A stretch of DNA of 64,000 nt from Succinivibrio dextrinosolvens. Lineage in GTDB: Bacteria; Pseudomonadota; Gammaproteobacteria; Enterobacterales; Succinivibrionaceae. The first letter of the stretch is position 1; each line of letters opens with the position of its first letter. The stretch covers positions 31,612 to 95,611 of the forward strand of contig NZ_FPAH01000008.1 of assembly GCF_900116345.1 (NCBI RefSeq). The letters are read 5' to 3'. The notes below the pieces were generated by a model, which was not told where the DNA came from, made no database searches, and saw only the letters and a program-made list of their open reading frames with translations. Positions 1 to 8,496 of this stretch are shown one piece after another. The position numbers and the translations under genes were made by a program.

Positions 1-318
1 TTTTGCAGTCTTGTCTTTCAAGAAATACTCAACTGCCTTAACATCGTGATTGGTTACAGCTTCACGCTTTTTGATATCTAAAGCATCTTCTTCTGAGAAA
101 TTAGCGATGATGTCATCAATAAAAGCAATTGTTTCCTTTGAAAAAGCTGGAACTTCCTTAATTTCTTCGCAGGCTGCCAGGTGCTTTAACCATGTAAGTT
201 CAACCTGAACACGGAAACGCATCAGACCATACTCTGAGAAGATTGGTCTTAGTTCTTCGGTCTTAGAACCGTAACGTCCGTCCAATGGTGAAATTGCAGA
301 TAGTGATGATAAGTCCAT
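1..318 (-). CDS. purB: Adenylosuccinate lyase, N-terminal part (cut by window edge)
   Basis: The reverse strand reads from an ATG at 318 to the window edge and gives about 106 residues of adenylosuccinate lyase. The family-typical SPLDGRY segment follows the first ten residues, and the stretch ends in the VTNHDVKAVEYFL region that is conserved in PurB. The enzyme acts twice in purine synthesis, splitting fumarate from SAICAR and from adenylosuccinate. The 3' part, including the catalytic loop, lies outside the window. hflD ends 34 bases upstream, giving the gammaproteobacterial order nudJ-mnmA-hflD-purB, all on this strand and probably one operon. Confidence 0.95.
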   Translation of the reverse strand, partial: MDLSSLSAISPLDGRYGSKTEELRPIFSEYGLMRFRVQVELTWLKHLAACEEIKEVPAFSKETIAFIDDIIANFSEEDALDIKKREAVTNHDVKAVEYFLKDKTAK

Positions 319-351
319 TTTAATCCTCATAAGATAAAGTACATCGAACTG

Positions 352-999
352 TTAGGAAAACTTTTGTGCGTATTCTAAAATTGCCTTGCGACGGAATACC
401 AGGAAACGTCGTCTGCCGCCAACCTGTCTCCACAGAATTACAGCTCTGATACCTGCAAGTAGAAGGGCTCTTATCTTTTCCTGATTTTCAGGAATTCTAA
501 GATGGCGCTCCTCTCCGTAAATCAGGAGTTTTGCAAAGTTAGGGCTGATAATTGACTGATAAAGAGAACCGAAAAGATGAATGTTGGTTGGATCGTTAAC
601 GACTGATATACCAGCTTCAAAAAAGTCAGGATGCTCTGCAGTAACTGCTCTTTTCAGACCATCGATTTCGTCAGACAGTCTGCCGAAGATCTTTGAGTTT
701 CTCTCAACGTTGTGTGCAAGAGAAATGAGCTTTAAGGCCATCTTGGTAACTTCGATGGTAGTAGCAGTCTTTGTAACATCAGATTTGCCGAAACTGTCTA
801 CAAGCTGTTTAAAACCAACCATCAGTCTTGATGGTTCATAAATATCCTCAATTGTTCTTGGATCGGTAACCAGAAGTGCTCTGAGTACACAGGAAACAGA
901 CTGTTCATCATAGTAACCGGTTGATGCCAGTCTCTGAATCTGAGTGCAGCACTGAAATAATGCTGCAAGTGCGATTGTCTCTGATTTAATATCGGTCAT
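352..999 (-). CDS. hflD: High-frequency lysogenization protein HflD homologue
   Basis: This 215-residue helical protein has the length of E. coli HflD (about 213) and sits in the same place, between mnmA and purB. HflD is a peripheral inner-membrane protein known for its effect on phage lambda CII stability; its role for the host is poorly defined. I start it at the ATG at 999, which has AAGGA 8 bases upstream. The longer reading frame to 1026 would begin with TTG inside mnmA. Only 4 bases separate it from mnmA, so translation is probably coupled. The call rests on length, helical character and synteny. Confidence 0.88.
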   Translation of the reverse strand: MTDIKSETIALAALFQCCTQIQRLASTGYYDEQSVSCVLRALLVTDPRTIEDIYEPSRLMVGFKQLVDSFGKSDVTKTATTIEVTKMALKLISLAHNVERNSKIFGRLSDEIDGLKRAVTAEHPDFFEAGISVVNDPTNIHLFGSLYQSIISPNFAKLLIYGEERHLRIPENQEKIRALLLAGIRAVILWRQVGGRRRFLVFRRKAILEYAQKFS

Positions 1000-1003
1000 A
1001 CAG

Positions 1004-2125
1004 CTAATCCTTGATGTGACTATCAATAACAGCTCCGCCTAAACAGTCAGGTCCGTCGTAAAAGACCACTGACTGACCAGGGGCAACAGCAGCAACAGGC
1101 TTTTTAAACATAACCCTCAGTTTTTCCTTTTCGCGGTAAATTGTACATTCAACATCCGGCTGACGGTAGCGAATTTTGCAAGTGCACTCAAATGGTAAGT
1201 TTGGACATTCTGTTATCCATGTTTCTGAAATTGCATTCAGTCCAATTGAGTATAAAGCTTTGTCGTCATTGCCTTCAGCTACAATCAGTGTGTTGTTCTT
1301 AACATCCTTGTCTACAACATACCAAGGTTTGCCGTTGCCGTCCTTTGTACCGCCGATGTTAAGGCCTTTTCTCTGACCGATAGTGGCGTACATAAGTCCG
1401 TCATGCTGTCCGACGACCTGACCTGTAACTGTTTTTATAGGACCAGGCTGAGCTGGAAGATATTTGGATAGGAATTCATGGAATCTCTTCTCTCCAATAA
1501 AACAGATTCCGGTTGAGTCTTTTTTCTTGGCAGTGGCTAAGTCAAGAGAATCTGCTATTTCTCTAACCTTAGGCTTCTCAAGATCACCTACAGGGAAAAG
1601 AACTCTCTCTAGAATATTTTGTCCGATAGCGTGCAGGAAATAGCTCTGATCCTTGTTCTTGTCAAAGCCTCGTAACAGATGTGCACGTTCGGTGTTAAAG
1701 CTTCTCTGGCAGTAATGGCCGGTTGCGATAAAGTCGGCTTTCAGAACCTGAGTTGCATAATCTAAAAATGCCTTGAACTTGATTTCCTTGTTGCAGAGAA
1801 TATCTGGATTTGGGGTACGTCCTGCCTTGTATTCTGAAAGGAAAATCTCAAAGACGTTATCCCAGTATTCGGCTGCAAAGTTGATAGTCTTAAGCTCAAT
1901 TCCGAGCTTGTCACAGACCTTCTGTGCATCTTCACGGTCCTGTGCTGCTGCACAGTAGGATTCATTGTCGTCCTCTTCCCAGTTCTTCATGAAAAGGGCT
2001 GTAACCTTCATGCCGTGCTCTTTTAAAATTGCAGCACTGACAGATGAATCTACACCGCCTGAAAGGCCCAGAACAACATGCTTTCCCTTCAGCACATCAT
2101 AAGGAATTTTAGGATCAAAAATCAT
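1004..2125 (-). CDS. mnmA: tRNA-specific 2-thiouridylase MnmA
   Basis: The 373-residue protein has the PP-loop SGGVDSS at residues 22-28, which binds ATP. It has two well-placed cysteines, one in the [12 protein letters not shown] segment and one in STGICFIGE, matching the catalytic pair that carries the persulfide. MnmA thiolates the wobble uridine (s2U34) of Lys, Glu and Gln tRNAs with sulfur relayed from IscS through the Tus proteins. Length fits the family (E. coli 368). It is followed directly by hflD, as in E. coli. The ribosome-binding site before the ATG at 2125 is weak, but the N-terminus aligns well with the family. Confidence 0.97.
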   Translation of the reverse strand: MIFDPKIPYDVLKGKHVVLGLSGGVDSSVSAAILKEHGMKVTALFMKNWEEDDNESYCAAAQDREDAQKVCDKLGIELKTINFAAEYWDNVFEIFLSEYKAGRTPNPDILCNKEIKFKAFLDYATQVLKADFIATGHYCQRSFNTERAHLLRGFDKNKDQSYFLHAIGQNILERVLFPVGDLEKPKVREIADSLDLATAKKKDSTGICFIGEKRFHEFLSKYLPAQPGPIKTVTGQVVGQHDGLMYATIGQRKGLNIGGTKDGNGKPWYVVDKDVKNNTLIVAEGNDDKALYSIGLNAISETWITECPNLPFECTCKIRYRQPDVECTIYREKEKLRVMFKKPVAAVAPGQSVVFYDGPDCLGGAVIDSHIKD

Positions 2126-2214
2126 AAGCTAGTCTTTAATTATGACACCCCAGACTTATCAGAAGAGGGGGTTATTATGAAACGTTTATTTGTCTTAACC
2201 GAAAGCGACAGGAT

Positions 2215-2682
2215 TTAAGGATGAATACTTCTGATTAGATCAACAGGATATCTTCTGCCAGCAAAGTAATCATCAAAATTCTGACCAACAAGGCGTGTTC
2301 TCCAGTAGTCCTTGCCCGCATAAATCTGCTCTTTGGTATACCATTTAACAGCAAGAATCTCATGATCTGGATCATCCGCCTTAAGACTTTCTGGTACTTC
2401 CTTGAACTTGGCCTCAAAACAGAATCTGTAAATGGTTTCGTTATCCTTTACATAGTCATTTATAGAGATCAGATTCAGAATCTCAACTTCGGCACCTGTC
2501 TCCTCGTAACCTTCTCTTTTAGCAGCTTCTAAAATGGTTTCTTTACCATCAATATGTCCGCATGGATTACCAAAAACCAGTCGGTTATTCTGATCTTCGT
2601 TGTATTCTTCTACGATTAGATATTTTCCGTTGTGTTCAATGATAAGAGCAACGGTTGCGTATGGTTTAAATCTTGTTGACAT
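2215..2682 (-). CDS. nudJ: Nudix hydrolase NudJ-type
   Basis: The protein (155 residues) carries a full Nudix box, GX5EX7REGYEETG, starting at GHIDGKETILEAAKREG. NudJ is the phosphatase for thiamine pyrimidine pyrophosphate and some nucleotides in E. coli; which substrate is used here cannot be read from the sequence. I start it at the ATG at 2682, which has GGAG 7 bases upstream; the longer frame would begin at a GTG at 2700 with no site. Its place next to mnmA copies the E. coli order nudJ-mnmA-hflD-purB, which supports the symbol. Confidence 0.85.
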   Translation of the reverse strand: MSTRFKPYATVALIIEHNGKYLIVEEYNEDQNNRLVFGNPCGHIDGKETILEAAKREGYEETGAEVEILNLISINDYVKDNETIYRFCFEAKFKEVPESLKADDPDHEILAVKWYTKEQIYAGKDYWRTRLVGQNFDDYFAGRRYPVDLIRSIHP

Positions 2683-2773
2683 GTGTTTCTCCAATATCAC
2701 TCTATTTTATCAGAAAAACGGCTATCTTGCATGGATGCTGATTTAGTAAAGGGGGAAGATATTCTTTTTGCAG

Positions 2774-2796
2774 TAGAGGATTAGTGGAATCCTCTA
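2774..2796 (-). terminator. Stem-loop downstream of the 121-residue membrane protein gene
   Basis: A perfect 9-bp stem (TAGAGGATT / AATCCTCTA) with a 5-base loop lies 35 bases past the stop of the gene at 2831-3196. There is no U-run after it on the minus strand, so it may be a processing or stabilising hairpin and not a strong intrinsic terminator. Part of the stem could also pair with the nearby GAGGATCC segment at 2806-2813. Confidence 0.35.
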
Positions 2797-2830
2797 CATG
2801 TAACCGAGGATCCCTGTAGAAAAAAACTGT

Positions 2831-3196
2831 CTAATTCTGAGAAATTGTCTTCCTCGACGCAAAACACAGGTAGATTACGTATGCTAATCCAAACAGAGGG
2901 ATCAGGATAAACCATGCATAGTAAGGATTTTTGCCACAGTCTCTGAGTCTTCTTGGCATGCAGAAATAAGTAAAGAGAAATACGGTAATTGGTGGAAGGA
3001 AGTGAATCATCTGGCAGATGAATACAACCCCTGGTTCATAGGCTGAGGCAGCAACCTGATCTGCAGCTTTGCAGATTATTCTTAATACAATAAAAGTTAC
3101 CAGAAAAAGTACCGTGAATATGGAGTAGGTTGTTCGGTTCATGGTTTTCTTCTGCTTTTGCAGTGGCTGTGCAGCGGTGATGATTTGTTCGGTCAT
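2831..3196 (-). CDS. Small membrane protein of unknown function (DUF805-like layout)
   Basis: This 121-residue protein has a short polar N-terminus and then three hydrophobic segments, near residues 24-42, 58-80 and 92-112. A loop reading PRRLRDCGKNPYYAW lies before the last segment. That arginine-rich RRLRDxGKNPWW-type loop is reminiscent of DUF805 inner-membrane proteins, but I could not confirm family membership. The start ATG at 3196 has AAGGA 6 bases upstream. It stands alone between nudJ and a long AT-rich gap, so context gives no function. Confidence 0.7.
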   Translation of the reverse strand: MTEQIITAAQPLQKQKKTMNRTTYSIFTVLFLVTFIVLRIICKAADQVAASAYEPGVVFICQMIHFLPPITVFLFTYFCMPRRLRDCGKNPYYAWFILIPLFGLAYVIYLCFASRKTISQN

Positions 3197-3647
3197 GGCG
3201 AATCCTTTAAATTTAGTAAATAAATCCGCTGTATTCTGAATCTTCTATCTTAGAAAAGAGTTAGATAATCACGATTCTTTTGTCTTTTTCTTAAAAATCC
3301 GCCTGAGATCAAAATCGGTGTTCTGGTGCATTGTCTGTGCATTGATTATTTTAGGCAAAAAAACAAATTTTTTGTAAACGTTTTAATAATAATTTTCATG
3401 CCGTCTAGATCAGAAATGCACACAATGGCGTGTCATTGATCAATTAAAAAGAAGCTTCTTTCTATAGCTTAATAATTTGATTTTTTTAATAAATTTCTCT
3501 AAATGCGACATTCAACTCGTTTTGAAATTCTGAAACATAAGCTTGTTCACGTATTGATGATTTTCAATCAGAATCCGTAAACCTCCTCGCTATAATTAAA
3601 ATGGTTCTGCAAATTTTGCATAAGATTCAAGAATGTGGAGGCATGAC
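3197..3647. other. Intergenic region without a recognised gene
   Basis: About 450 AT-rich bases separate two divergent genes. I see no ORF with a ribosome-binding site and no clear RNA gene. A TATAAT at 3591-3596 could be the -10 element for the gene at 3648, but no good -35 is in place. A 14-base palindrome centred on AAGCTT (3448-3461) has no loop and no obvious role. Confidence 0.5.
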
Positions 3648-4124
3648 ATGAAAACTAAGTCCGACCTGGTTCGTTTAGCTCAGAAAGATCCTAATCTTAC
3701 AATTCCAAGCTTTGACAGTGATATAAACATCGTTCAGGAAATCAAGGCAAAAGCTGACAAAATGCATTCAACCAGACTGCCTATGCTGATTAAAGAGGTT
3801 GTAGGTCAGCTGAGTAACTCAATCAGCGAGCTAGAGGAAATCTATCAGGATGTCTATGAGATCTTTATCAATGGTTCTCCAAAGAATCTGGTGATCAGTG
3901 GTATTTCTAAGGAGTTCGTGTGTCTGGAGTTTCAGGTTGGAACCATTCACGTTGTTGATGAGGACATCATTGGTCTTTATATCAAGAAAAGAGGTCTGCC
4001 TTCAGTCGATCTTACCAATGCCGAGGTTTTTGCTGATATTCGTGATGTTGTGGTCAGTGAGTACAATGAGAAGCTCGGAACTTTATTTGTAAAGATTGTT
4101 GGTGCAAAACTTCTGATTGATTAA
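3648..4124 (+). CDS. Conserved-looking cytosolic protein of unknown function
   Basis: This is a 158-residue soluble protein with no signal peptide or membrane segment. It mixes a helical first half, with many Lys and Glu (QEIKAKADKMHSTR, QLSNSISELEEIYQDVYEIF), with a strand-rich second half. I do not recognise the family. I start it at the ATG at 3648 because GGAGG lies 6 bases upstream at 3637-3641; the ATG at 3633 lies upstream of that site and is unlikely to be used. Codon use matches the neighbours. It stands alone, with long gaps on both sides. Confidence 0.7.
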   Translation: MKTKSDLVRLAQKDPNLTIPSFDSDINIVQEIKAKADKMHSTRLPMLIKEVVGQLSNSISELEEIYQDVYEIFINGSPKNLVISGISKEFVCLEFQVGTIHVVDEDIIGLYIKKRGLPSVDLTNAEVFADIRDVVVSEYNEKLGTLFVKIVGAKLLID

Positions 4125-4441
4125 AGGAAAGTTTACTGCAAATTATTGCAGAAATTTTTGCTTTACGGATTTCTCTTTAACGACAAAAGTTGAAGTACAT
4201 AATTACTTTGACTTTCTGTCGTTTATTTATTTTTTGGGAGGATGCGATAGATACAAACGGATATCTTACTTTTTGTTTCCTTAATAACAAAATTTCACAT
4301 AATTCAGTTTTATAGCGTTAATCAATTAGCAAATCTATGAAGTTAACTCACAAAAATAAGTATTTCTCTGTATTTTGTCTCTTCATTTACTGATTCTTTT
4401 CTATTCTTTTATATATATAAGGTGTGTTTGAGGATATGTGT
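4125..4441. other. Intergenic region with one hairpin
   Basis: These 317 AT-rich bases hold no supported gene. A small perfect stem (CTGCAA / TTGCAG, loop ATTA) at 4136-4151, followed by AAATTTTT, could end the transcript of the gene at 3648. The T-rich stretch with TATATATA just before 4421 may include the -10 of the Sel1-repeat gene, but I cannot pin a promoter. Confidence 0.4.
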
Positions 4442-5692
4442 ATGCTGCTATTGCGAAGTAAAAGTCTGTTTAAATATCTGGCTTTAGCTTCTTTATTCAC
4501 GTGTTTTAATGCCTATTCAGAGGATCTTGATTTCAACGCTGCCGTAGAAGACTGCTACAAGGGTAGTGCCAGTGAATGTGAACTGGCAGGAGCCTTCCTT
4601 TATAAAAACAAAGATTACAAAAAAGCAGAAAAATATTTCACTATGGCCTGTGACGGAAAAAACAGCAAGGGCTGTAATGAGCTTGCACATATGTATCTTA
4701 AGGATGAACTGGGGAAGGCCTCTTATGATCGAGCGATATCCTTCTTTGAGAAAGGCTGTGATCTAAATTACGCCGGAAGCTGCAATAACCTCGGTAAAAT
4801 CTATGAAACTAAAAAGTACGGACACTATGATTTAAAGAAGGCTCGTGACAGTTATGAAAAGGCATGCTACATGGGAGAGTCTTTAGCCTGTTCTAATTTA
4901 GGAAGAATTTTGGCCGATCCTAAAAATCCGGATAAGAATTCAAGAAAATCTAAGGAACTCTTTGAAAAGTCCTGTAAGGCTGATAATCCTGAAGGCTGTG
5001 TTGAGCTGGCAAAAATCTATCTTAAAGGAGATGCCGACGATATAAAAATCGGACTTAAGCTTTATGAAAAGGCCTGTTCTCTGAATTCAAAGGATGCCTG
5101 CTGGGAGGCAGGAAATATGTACGCGATACCAAAATCCAAAGACAGCAGAAAATCTGACCTTATCACCGCGTTTCAGTTTTATCAGTACGGCTGTAATATC
5201 GACAGTGCAGACTGCTGCTACAACTTAGGTGTGCTGTACGAATACTCCCCTGAGTTTAAAAAGGATTCTCATATGGCCTCAGAAGTGTATGAGAAGTCCT
5301 GTAAGCTTAAAGAAGGCTCTGGCTGTAATGCCTTAGGAACTCTGTATCAGGATGGTAAGGGTGTCGATAAATCCGAGCAGAAAGCTTTTTCTTATTTTGA
5401 AAAAGCCTGCAGTCTTAAGGTTTCTGATGGCTGTATGAATCTTGGGCTTCTGTATAAGAACACCCCTCGTAAAAACAATAAGCCTGACTATAAGAGCGCA
5501 CTTAAATACCTTGAAATGTCATGTGACATGAATAATGGACTTGCCTGCGGCTATTTGGGGCTGATGCATGAAAAGGGGGAGGGCGTTGAGCGCAGCTATA
5601 AACGCGGAAAAGTCTATTACGATAAGTCCTGCGCCTTAAAATCAAGCTTTGGCTGCGATATGTCCCAGAAACTGGATGACATAGAGCCGTAA
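4442..5692 (+). CDS. Secreted cysteine-rich Sel1-like repeat protein
   Basis: After a signal peptide (MLLLRSKSLFKYLALASLF..., cleavage probably near residues 24-26) come about ten Sel1-like repeats of 36-40 residues. Most repeats hold two cysteines spaced CX7C, as in ACDGKNSKGC and SCKADNPEGC. That is the pattern of the Helicobacter Hcp proteins, where each repeat is locked by a disulfide. The protein is therefore probably periplasmic or exported and acts as a binding scaffold; its partner is unknown. I chose the ATG at 4442, which has GAGG 8 bases upstream, over the GTG at 4424. A terminator-like stem follows. Such families are often lineage-specific and duplicated. Confidence 0.88.
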   Translation: MLLLRSKSLFKYLALASLFTCFNAYSEDLDFNAAVEDCYKGSASECELAGAFLYKNKDYKKAEKYFTMACDGKNSKGCNELAHMYLKDELGKASYDRAISFFEKGCDLNYAGSCNNLGKIYETKKYGHYDLKKARDSYEKACYMGESLACSNLGRILADPKNPDKNSRKSKELFEKSCKADNPEGCVELAKIYLKGDADDIKIGLKLYEKACSLNSKDACWEAGNMYAIPKSKDSRKSDLITAFQFYQYGCNIDSADCCYNLGVLYEYSPEFKKDSHMASEVYEKSCKLKEGSGCNALGTLYQDGKGVDKSEQKAFSYFEKACSLKVSDGCMNLGLLYKNTPRKNNKPDYKSALKYLEMSCDMNNGLACGYLGLMHEKGEGVERSYKRGKVYYDKSCALKSSFGCDMSQKLDDIEP

Positions 5693-5698
5693 TTTTCT

Positions 5699-5748
5699 AA
5701 GATACGTCACAATTGCACAAAAACTATACAATTTTGGCGTATCTTTTA
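5699..5748 (+). terminator. Probable terminator of the Sel1-repeat gene
   Basis: An 8-bp stem (AAGATACG / CGTATCTT) encloses a 31-base loop, itself partly self-complementary, and is followed by a T-rich run (TTTATATTGTCTTT). It starts 7 bases after the stop codon. The loop is long, so confidence is moderate. Confidence 0.45.
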
Positions 5749-5815
5749 TATTGTCTTTAAATTCTCCCCGTTTTGCTACAATAGCTCCATAGAATTTTGA
5801 AATATGGAGTGACTA

Positions 5816-7069
5816 ATGTTCAGCAGTAAAGTTGTTGTTCCTTCACAGGGTAGTGCAATTGAGATTGATGCAAATGGAAAGCTGATTGTTCCTGATAATC
5901 CTGTTGTTCCTTTTATACGTGGTGATGGTATCGGTGCTGATATTACACCTGTTATGCAGAAAGTTGTTGATGCAGCTGTAGCCAAGGCTTATAACCAGAA
6001 GAAAAAGATTTCCTGGATGGAGATCTATGCCGGTGGCAGATCAGTTGAGGTTTATGGAGACAATACCTGGCTGCCTGATGAAACCTTTGACTTCATCAGA
6101 AAGTATCACGTTGCAATCAAAGGTCCTCTGACCACTCCTGTGGGCGGCGGTATCCGTTCTCTTAATGTCGCTTTAAGACAGACCCTGGATTTATATATCT
6201 GTCTGCGTCCTGTTCGTTACTTCAAGGGCGTACCTTCACCTGTAAAGCATCCTGAGCTTGTTGATACTGTAATCTTCCGTGAAAATGCTGAAGATATCTA
6301 TGCCGGTATCGAGTGGGAGGCAAATTCTGAGGGCGCAAAGAAACTGATTGCTTTCCTTGAAAAGGAAATGAATGTCAAGAAGATCCGTTTCACCGAAGAC
6401 TGCGGTATTGGTGTAAAACCAATGTCAAAGGCCGGTACCGAAAGACTTATCGGTGCTGCTTTTGAGTATGCAATCGATCATGACAGAAAGTCTGTAACCA
6501 TCGTTCACAAGGGCAATATCATGAAGTTCACTGAAGGTGCCTTTAAGAACTGGGGCTACAAGCTTGCTGAAGAGAAATATGGCGCCACAAAGGATGAGAA
6601 GGGCGTTGTAAGCTTTGTAAATCCAAAGACTCAGAAGCGTATCGTGGTTAAGGACTGCATTGCGGATGCTTTCCTGCAGAACATCCTTCTGTATCCACAG
6701 GATTATGACGTAGTCTGCGCTATGAACCTGAACGGAGACTATATCTCTGATGCTTTAGCTGCAGAGGTTGGCGGTATCGGTATTGCTCCTGGTGCAAACA
6801 TTGGTGCTGACAGTGCAATCTTCGAGGCAACTCATGGTACTGCTCCTAATATTGCAGGTACCGGTAAGGCAAACCCAGGCTCAATCATTCTGTCAGCAGA
6901 ACTGATGCTGCGTCATATGGGCTGGAATGAGGCTGCAGATCTGATTGTTGATGCTATGGAAAAGGCTATCAGCTCAAAGCGTGTAACTTCTGATTTTTCT
7001 GGTCTGATGGAAGGTGCAACAACCCTAACAACCAGCGAATTTGGAGATGAGATTATCAAGAATATCTAG
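5816..7069 (+). CDS. icd: NADP-dependent isocitrate dehydrogenase
   Basis: The 417-residue protein matches E. coli Icd (416) in length and motifs. The substrate segment [20 protein letters not shown] contains the serine that AceK phosphorylates in enterics, and the cofactor region reads [18 protein letters not shown]. It converts isocitrate to 2-oxoglutarate with NADPH formation. In a fermentative anaerobe this would mainly supply glutamate precursors. No aceK or other TCA gene is adjacent. GGAG lies 7 bases before the ATG. It appears to be transcribed alone and ends in an intrinsic terminator. Confidence 0.97.
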   Translation: MFSSKVVVPSQGSAIEIDANGKLIVPDNPVVPFIRGDGIGADITPVMQKVVDAAVAKAYNQKKKISWMEIYAGGRSVEVYGDNTWLPDETFDFIRKYHVAIKGPLTTPVGGGIRSLNVALRQTLDLYICLRPVRYFKGVPSPVKHPELVDTVIFRENAEDIYAGIEWEANSEGAKKLIAFLEKEMNVKKIRFTEDCGIGVKPMSKAGTERLIGAAFEYAIDHDRKSVTIVHKGNIMKFTEGAFKNWGYKLAEEKYGATKDEKGVVSFVNPKTQKRIVVKDCIADAFLQNILLYPQDYDVVCAMNLNGDYISDALAAEVGGIGIAPGANIGADSAIFEATHGTAPNIAGTGKANPGSIILSAELMLRHMGWNEAADLIVDAMEKAISSKRVTSDFSGLMEGATTLTTSEFGDEIIKNI

Positions 7070-7088
7070 CACATAATTGCTATTGTTA

Positions 7089-7135
7089 TCCGTCAGGCTG
7101 TTTTCCTTTTGAACGACAGCCGGCGGATTTTTTTT
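7089..7135 (+). terminator. Intrinsic terminator of icd
   Basis: GGCTGT (7096-7101) pairs with ACAGCC (7116-7121), and outer TCCG (7089-7092) pairs with CGGA (7124-7127), with a small internal loop. Eight T residues follow. It reaches the stop codon of the convergent gene at 7134. Confidence 0.75.
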
Positions 7136-7808
7136 ACTTTTGTAGCATAGGTTTCAGCTTTGCAGTAAGCGGAATGAAGAAATGTACGATAGGTCCGGTA
7201 CATAAGGCTGCAAACAGTGTCCCCTCACGAACAGCTTCAATCTGAGTAAAGCCAGTCAGAAACAGAGAAAGGATAACCGCTGATGAAACCAGGAAGATAT
7301 CAAAGAAAGTCTTTACAAAGCTGAAGGTTCTGTTGACAAGAGGATGGAAAATCTTGATGAAGTATTCTCCTGGAACCATAGCCACGTTTGAGGTTACAGA
7401 CATTGATACGGCTAGAGCAAGAAGTACTGTTCCGAAGATTACCAAAGCCCAAGCGACAATGTAATTTATTTCCTCTGGAAGCGTGATTTTCAGAAGATTC
7501 ATTCCAAGATCAATCATTGCCGAAAAAATCAGACAGACAGGAATCTGCATTAAAAGATTAACGGCATGTTTCTTTAACGGATCTTTTCCTATTGAGATGA
7601 ACATAACCTGAAGAATCATCAGCAGAATGTTAAAGATCAGAGTTGTTTCTCCAAGTGTAAAGGATGAGTGAATTGCCAGCACATAGTTCGCAGAGGAGAT
7701 AGGGGTAGTTCCTATATTGGCAAAGGTGATTGAGGCAATTGCGATTCCCTGAAAAACTACAGATAAAAAGAAAAGGGCATACCTTTTCAGAAGTTCTTTT
7801 TTAGACAC
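7134..7808 (-). CDS. YczE/YitT-like integral membrane protein
   Basis: The protein (224 residues) has five to six hydrophobic segments. It begins KKELLKRYALFFLSVVFQG and continues with the ANIGTTPISSANYVL segment that is typical of the YczE/YyaS membrane family (DUF6198-like). Members are common in gut bacteria and have no agreed function. I start it at the GTG at 7808, which has GGAAGGG 6 bases upstream; the TTG at 7823 overlaps that site. It is convergent with icd and downstream of infA on the same strand, with a hairpin between them. Confidence 0.75.
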   Translation of the reverse strand: MSKKELLKRYALFFLSVVFQGIAIASITFANIGTTPISSANYVLAIHSSFTLGETTLIFNILLMILQVMFISIGKDPLKKHAVNLLMQIPVCLIFSAMIDLGMNLLKITLPEEINYIVAWALVIFGTVLLALAVSMSVTSNVAMVPGEYFIKIFHPLVNRTFSFVKTFFDIFLVSSAVILSLFLTGFTQIEAVREGTLFAALCTGPIVHFFIPLTAKLKPMLQK

Positions 7809-7851
7809 AATGATCCCTTCCAAATTTTTGCAAAATTAAGAATAAACTAAG

Positions 7852-7878
7852 CCACTTAATACCTTGTGCATTAAGTGG
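7852..7878 (-). terminator. Stem-loop between infA and the YczE-like gene
   Basis: A 9-bp perfect stem (CCACTTAAT / ATTAAGTGG) with a 9-base loop lies 24 bases past the infA stop. On the minus strand it is followed by CTTAGTTTATTC, a weak U-rich tail; on the plus strand by a better T run, but no plus-strand gene ends here. It probably limits read-through from infA. Confidence 0.5.
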
Positions 7879-7902
7879 TTATATATTTTTTAGGGGAATT
7901 TA

Positions 7903-8121
7903 TTAGCGGGCGCGGAAGGTAATTCTGCCTTTGGTCAGATCGTAAGGAGTGATCTGAACGGTAACCTTGTCACCAGTAAGAATTCTGATGTAATTCTTAC
8001 GCATCTTTCCTGAGATGTGGGCCATAACAATATGACCGTTTTCCAGCTGAACGCGGAACATAGTATTTGGCAGGGTTTCTAGGATGGTGCCCTGCATTTC
8101 AATGCTTTCTTCTTTTGCCAT
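7903..8121 (-). CDS. infA: Translation initiation factor IF-1
   Basis: The 72-residue product is the standard IF-1 length and has the OB-fold sequence with [18 protein letters not shown] near the start and [21 protein letters not shown] near the end. IF-1 binds the A site of the 30S subunit during initiation and works with IF-2 and IF-3. The gene stands alone, as in many gammaproteobacteria, with its own likely promoter about 75 bases upstream. Confidence 0.98.
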   Translation of the reverse strand: MAKEESIEMQGTILETLPNTMFRVQLENGHIVMAHISGKMRKNYIRILTGDKVTVQITPYDLTKGRITFRAR

Positions 8122-8496
8122 ATAAAAAAATAAATACCTAAATAATACTGGTTTAAGCTGATATATACGTTATATATCGTCTTTACAACGTGCGCTATTA
8201 TACAACAAAATTCAGAAATGCAAATGAAAAGCTATGTTTTTTTTATGTATCTCCACTCTTGAGCAAGCTCTGATTTTTTTTGCGTAAAATCTATTATCAA
8301 TAATGTTGTGATCAGTGATGCAAGAATTCCACAACTTTTGTTGTGATAAGCTTCAAGAGGTATTCACAGGAATACATAATTGTTATAATTCATCTGAAGT
8401 TTTAATTCGTCAATGCACGAAACCGCAACCTTGCACATTTTCTGCGGGAAGACGTGCGCATATAACATATAAAAAAACTTTAATTTTGGAGTACGT
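8122..8496. other. Divergent control region between infA and fabB
   Basis: This 375-base stretch holds the infA promoter and presumably that of fabB. A TATAAT at 8384-8389 with TTCACA 15 bases upstream (8363-8368) is a candidate for fabB. A hairpin CACAAC-TTTT-GTTGTG lies at 8330-8345. Between 8420 and 8465, CCGCA / TGCGG and GCAC / GTGC could form competing stems. I see no recognisable FadR or FabR site. A 61-codon frame that overlaps the fabB start has no ribosome-binding site and is not called. Confidence 0.4.
8197..8224 (-). promoter_or_regulatory. Candidate sigma-70 promoter of infA
   Basis: On the minus strand TTTGCA (8224-8219) and a perfect TATAAT (8202-8197) are 16 bases apart. The predicted start near 8190 gives a leader of about 70 bases before the infA ATG at 8121. 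Confidence 0.5.

Noticed and set aside
8250..8280. GAGC-AA-GCTC followed by T8 as a plus-strand terminator
   Set aside because: The stem has a two-base loop and no plus-strand gene ends upstream.
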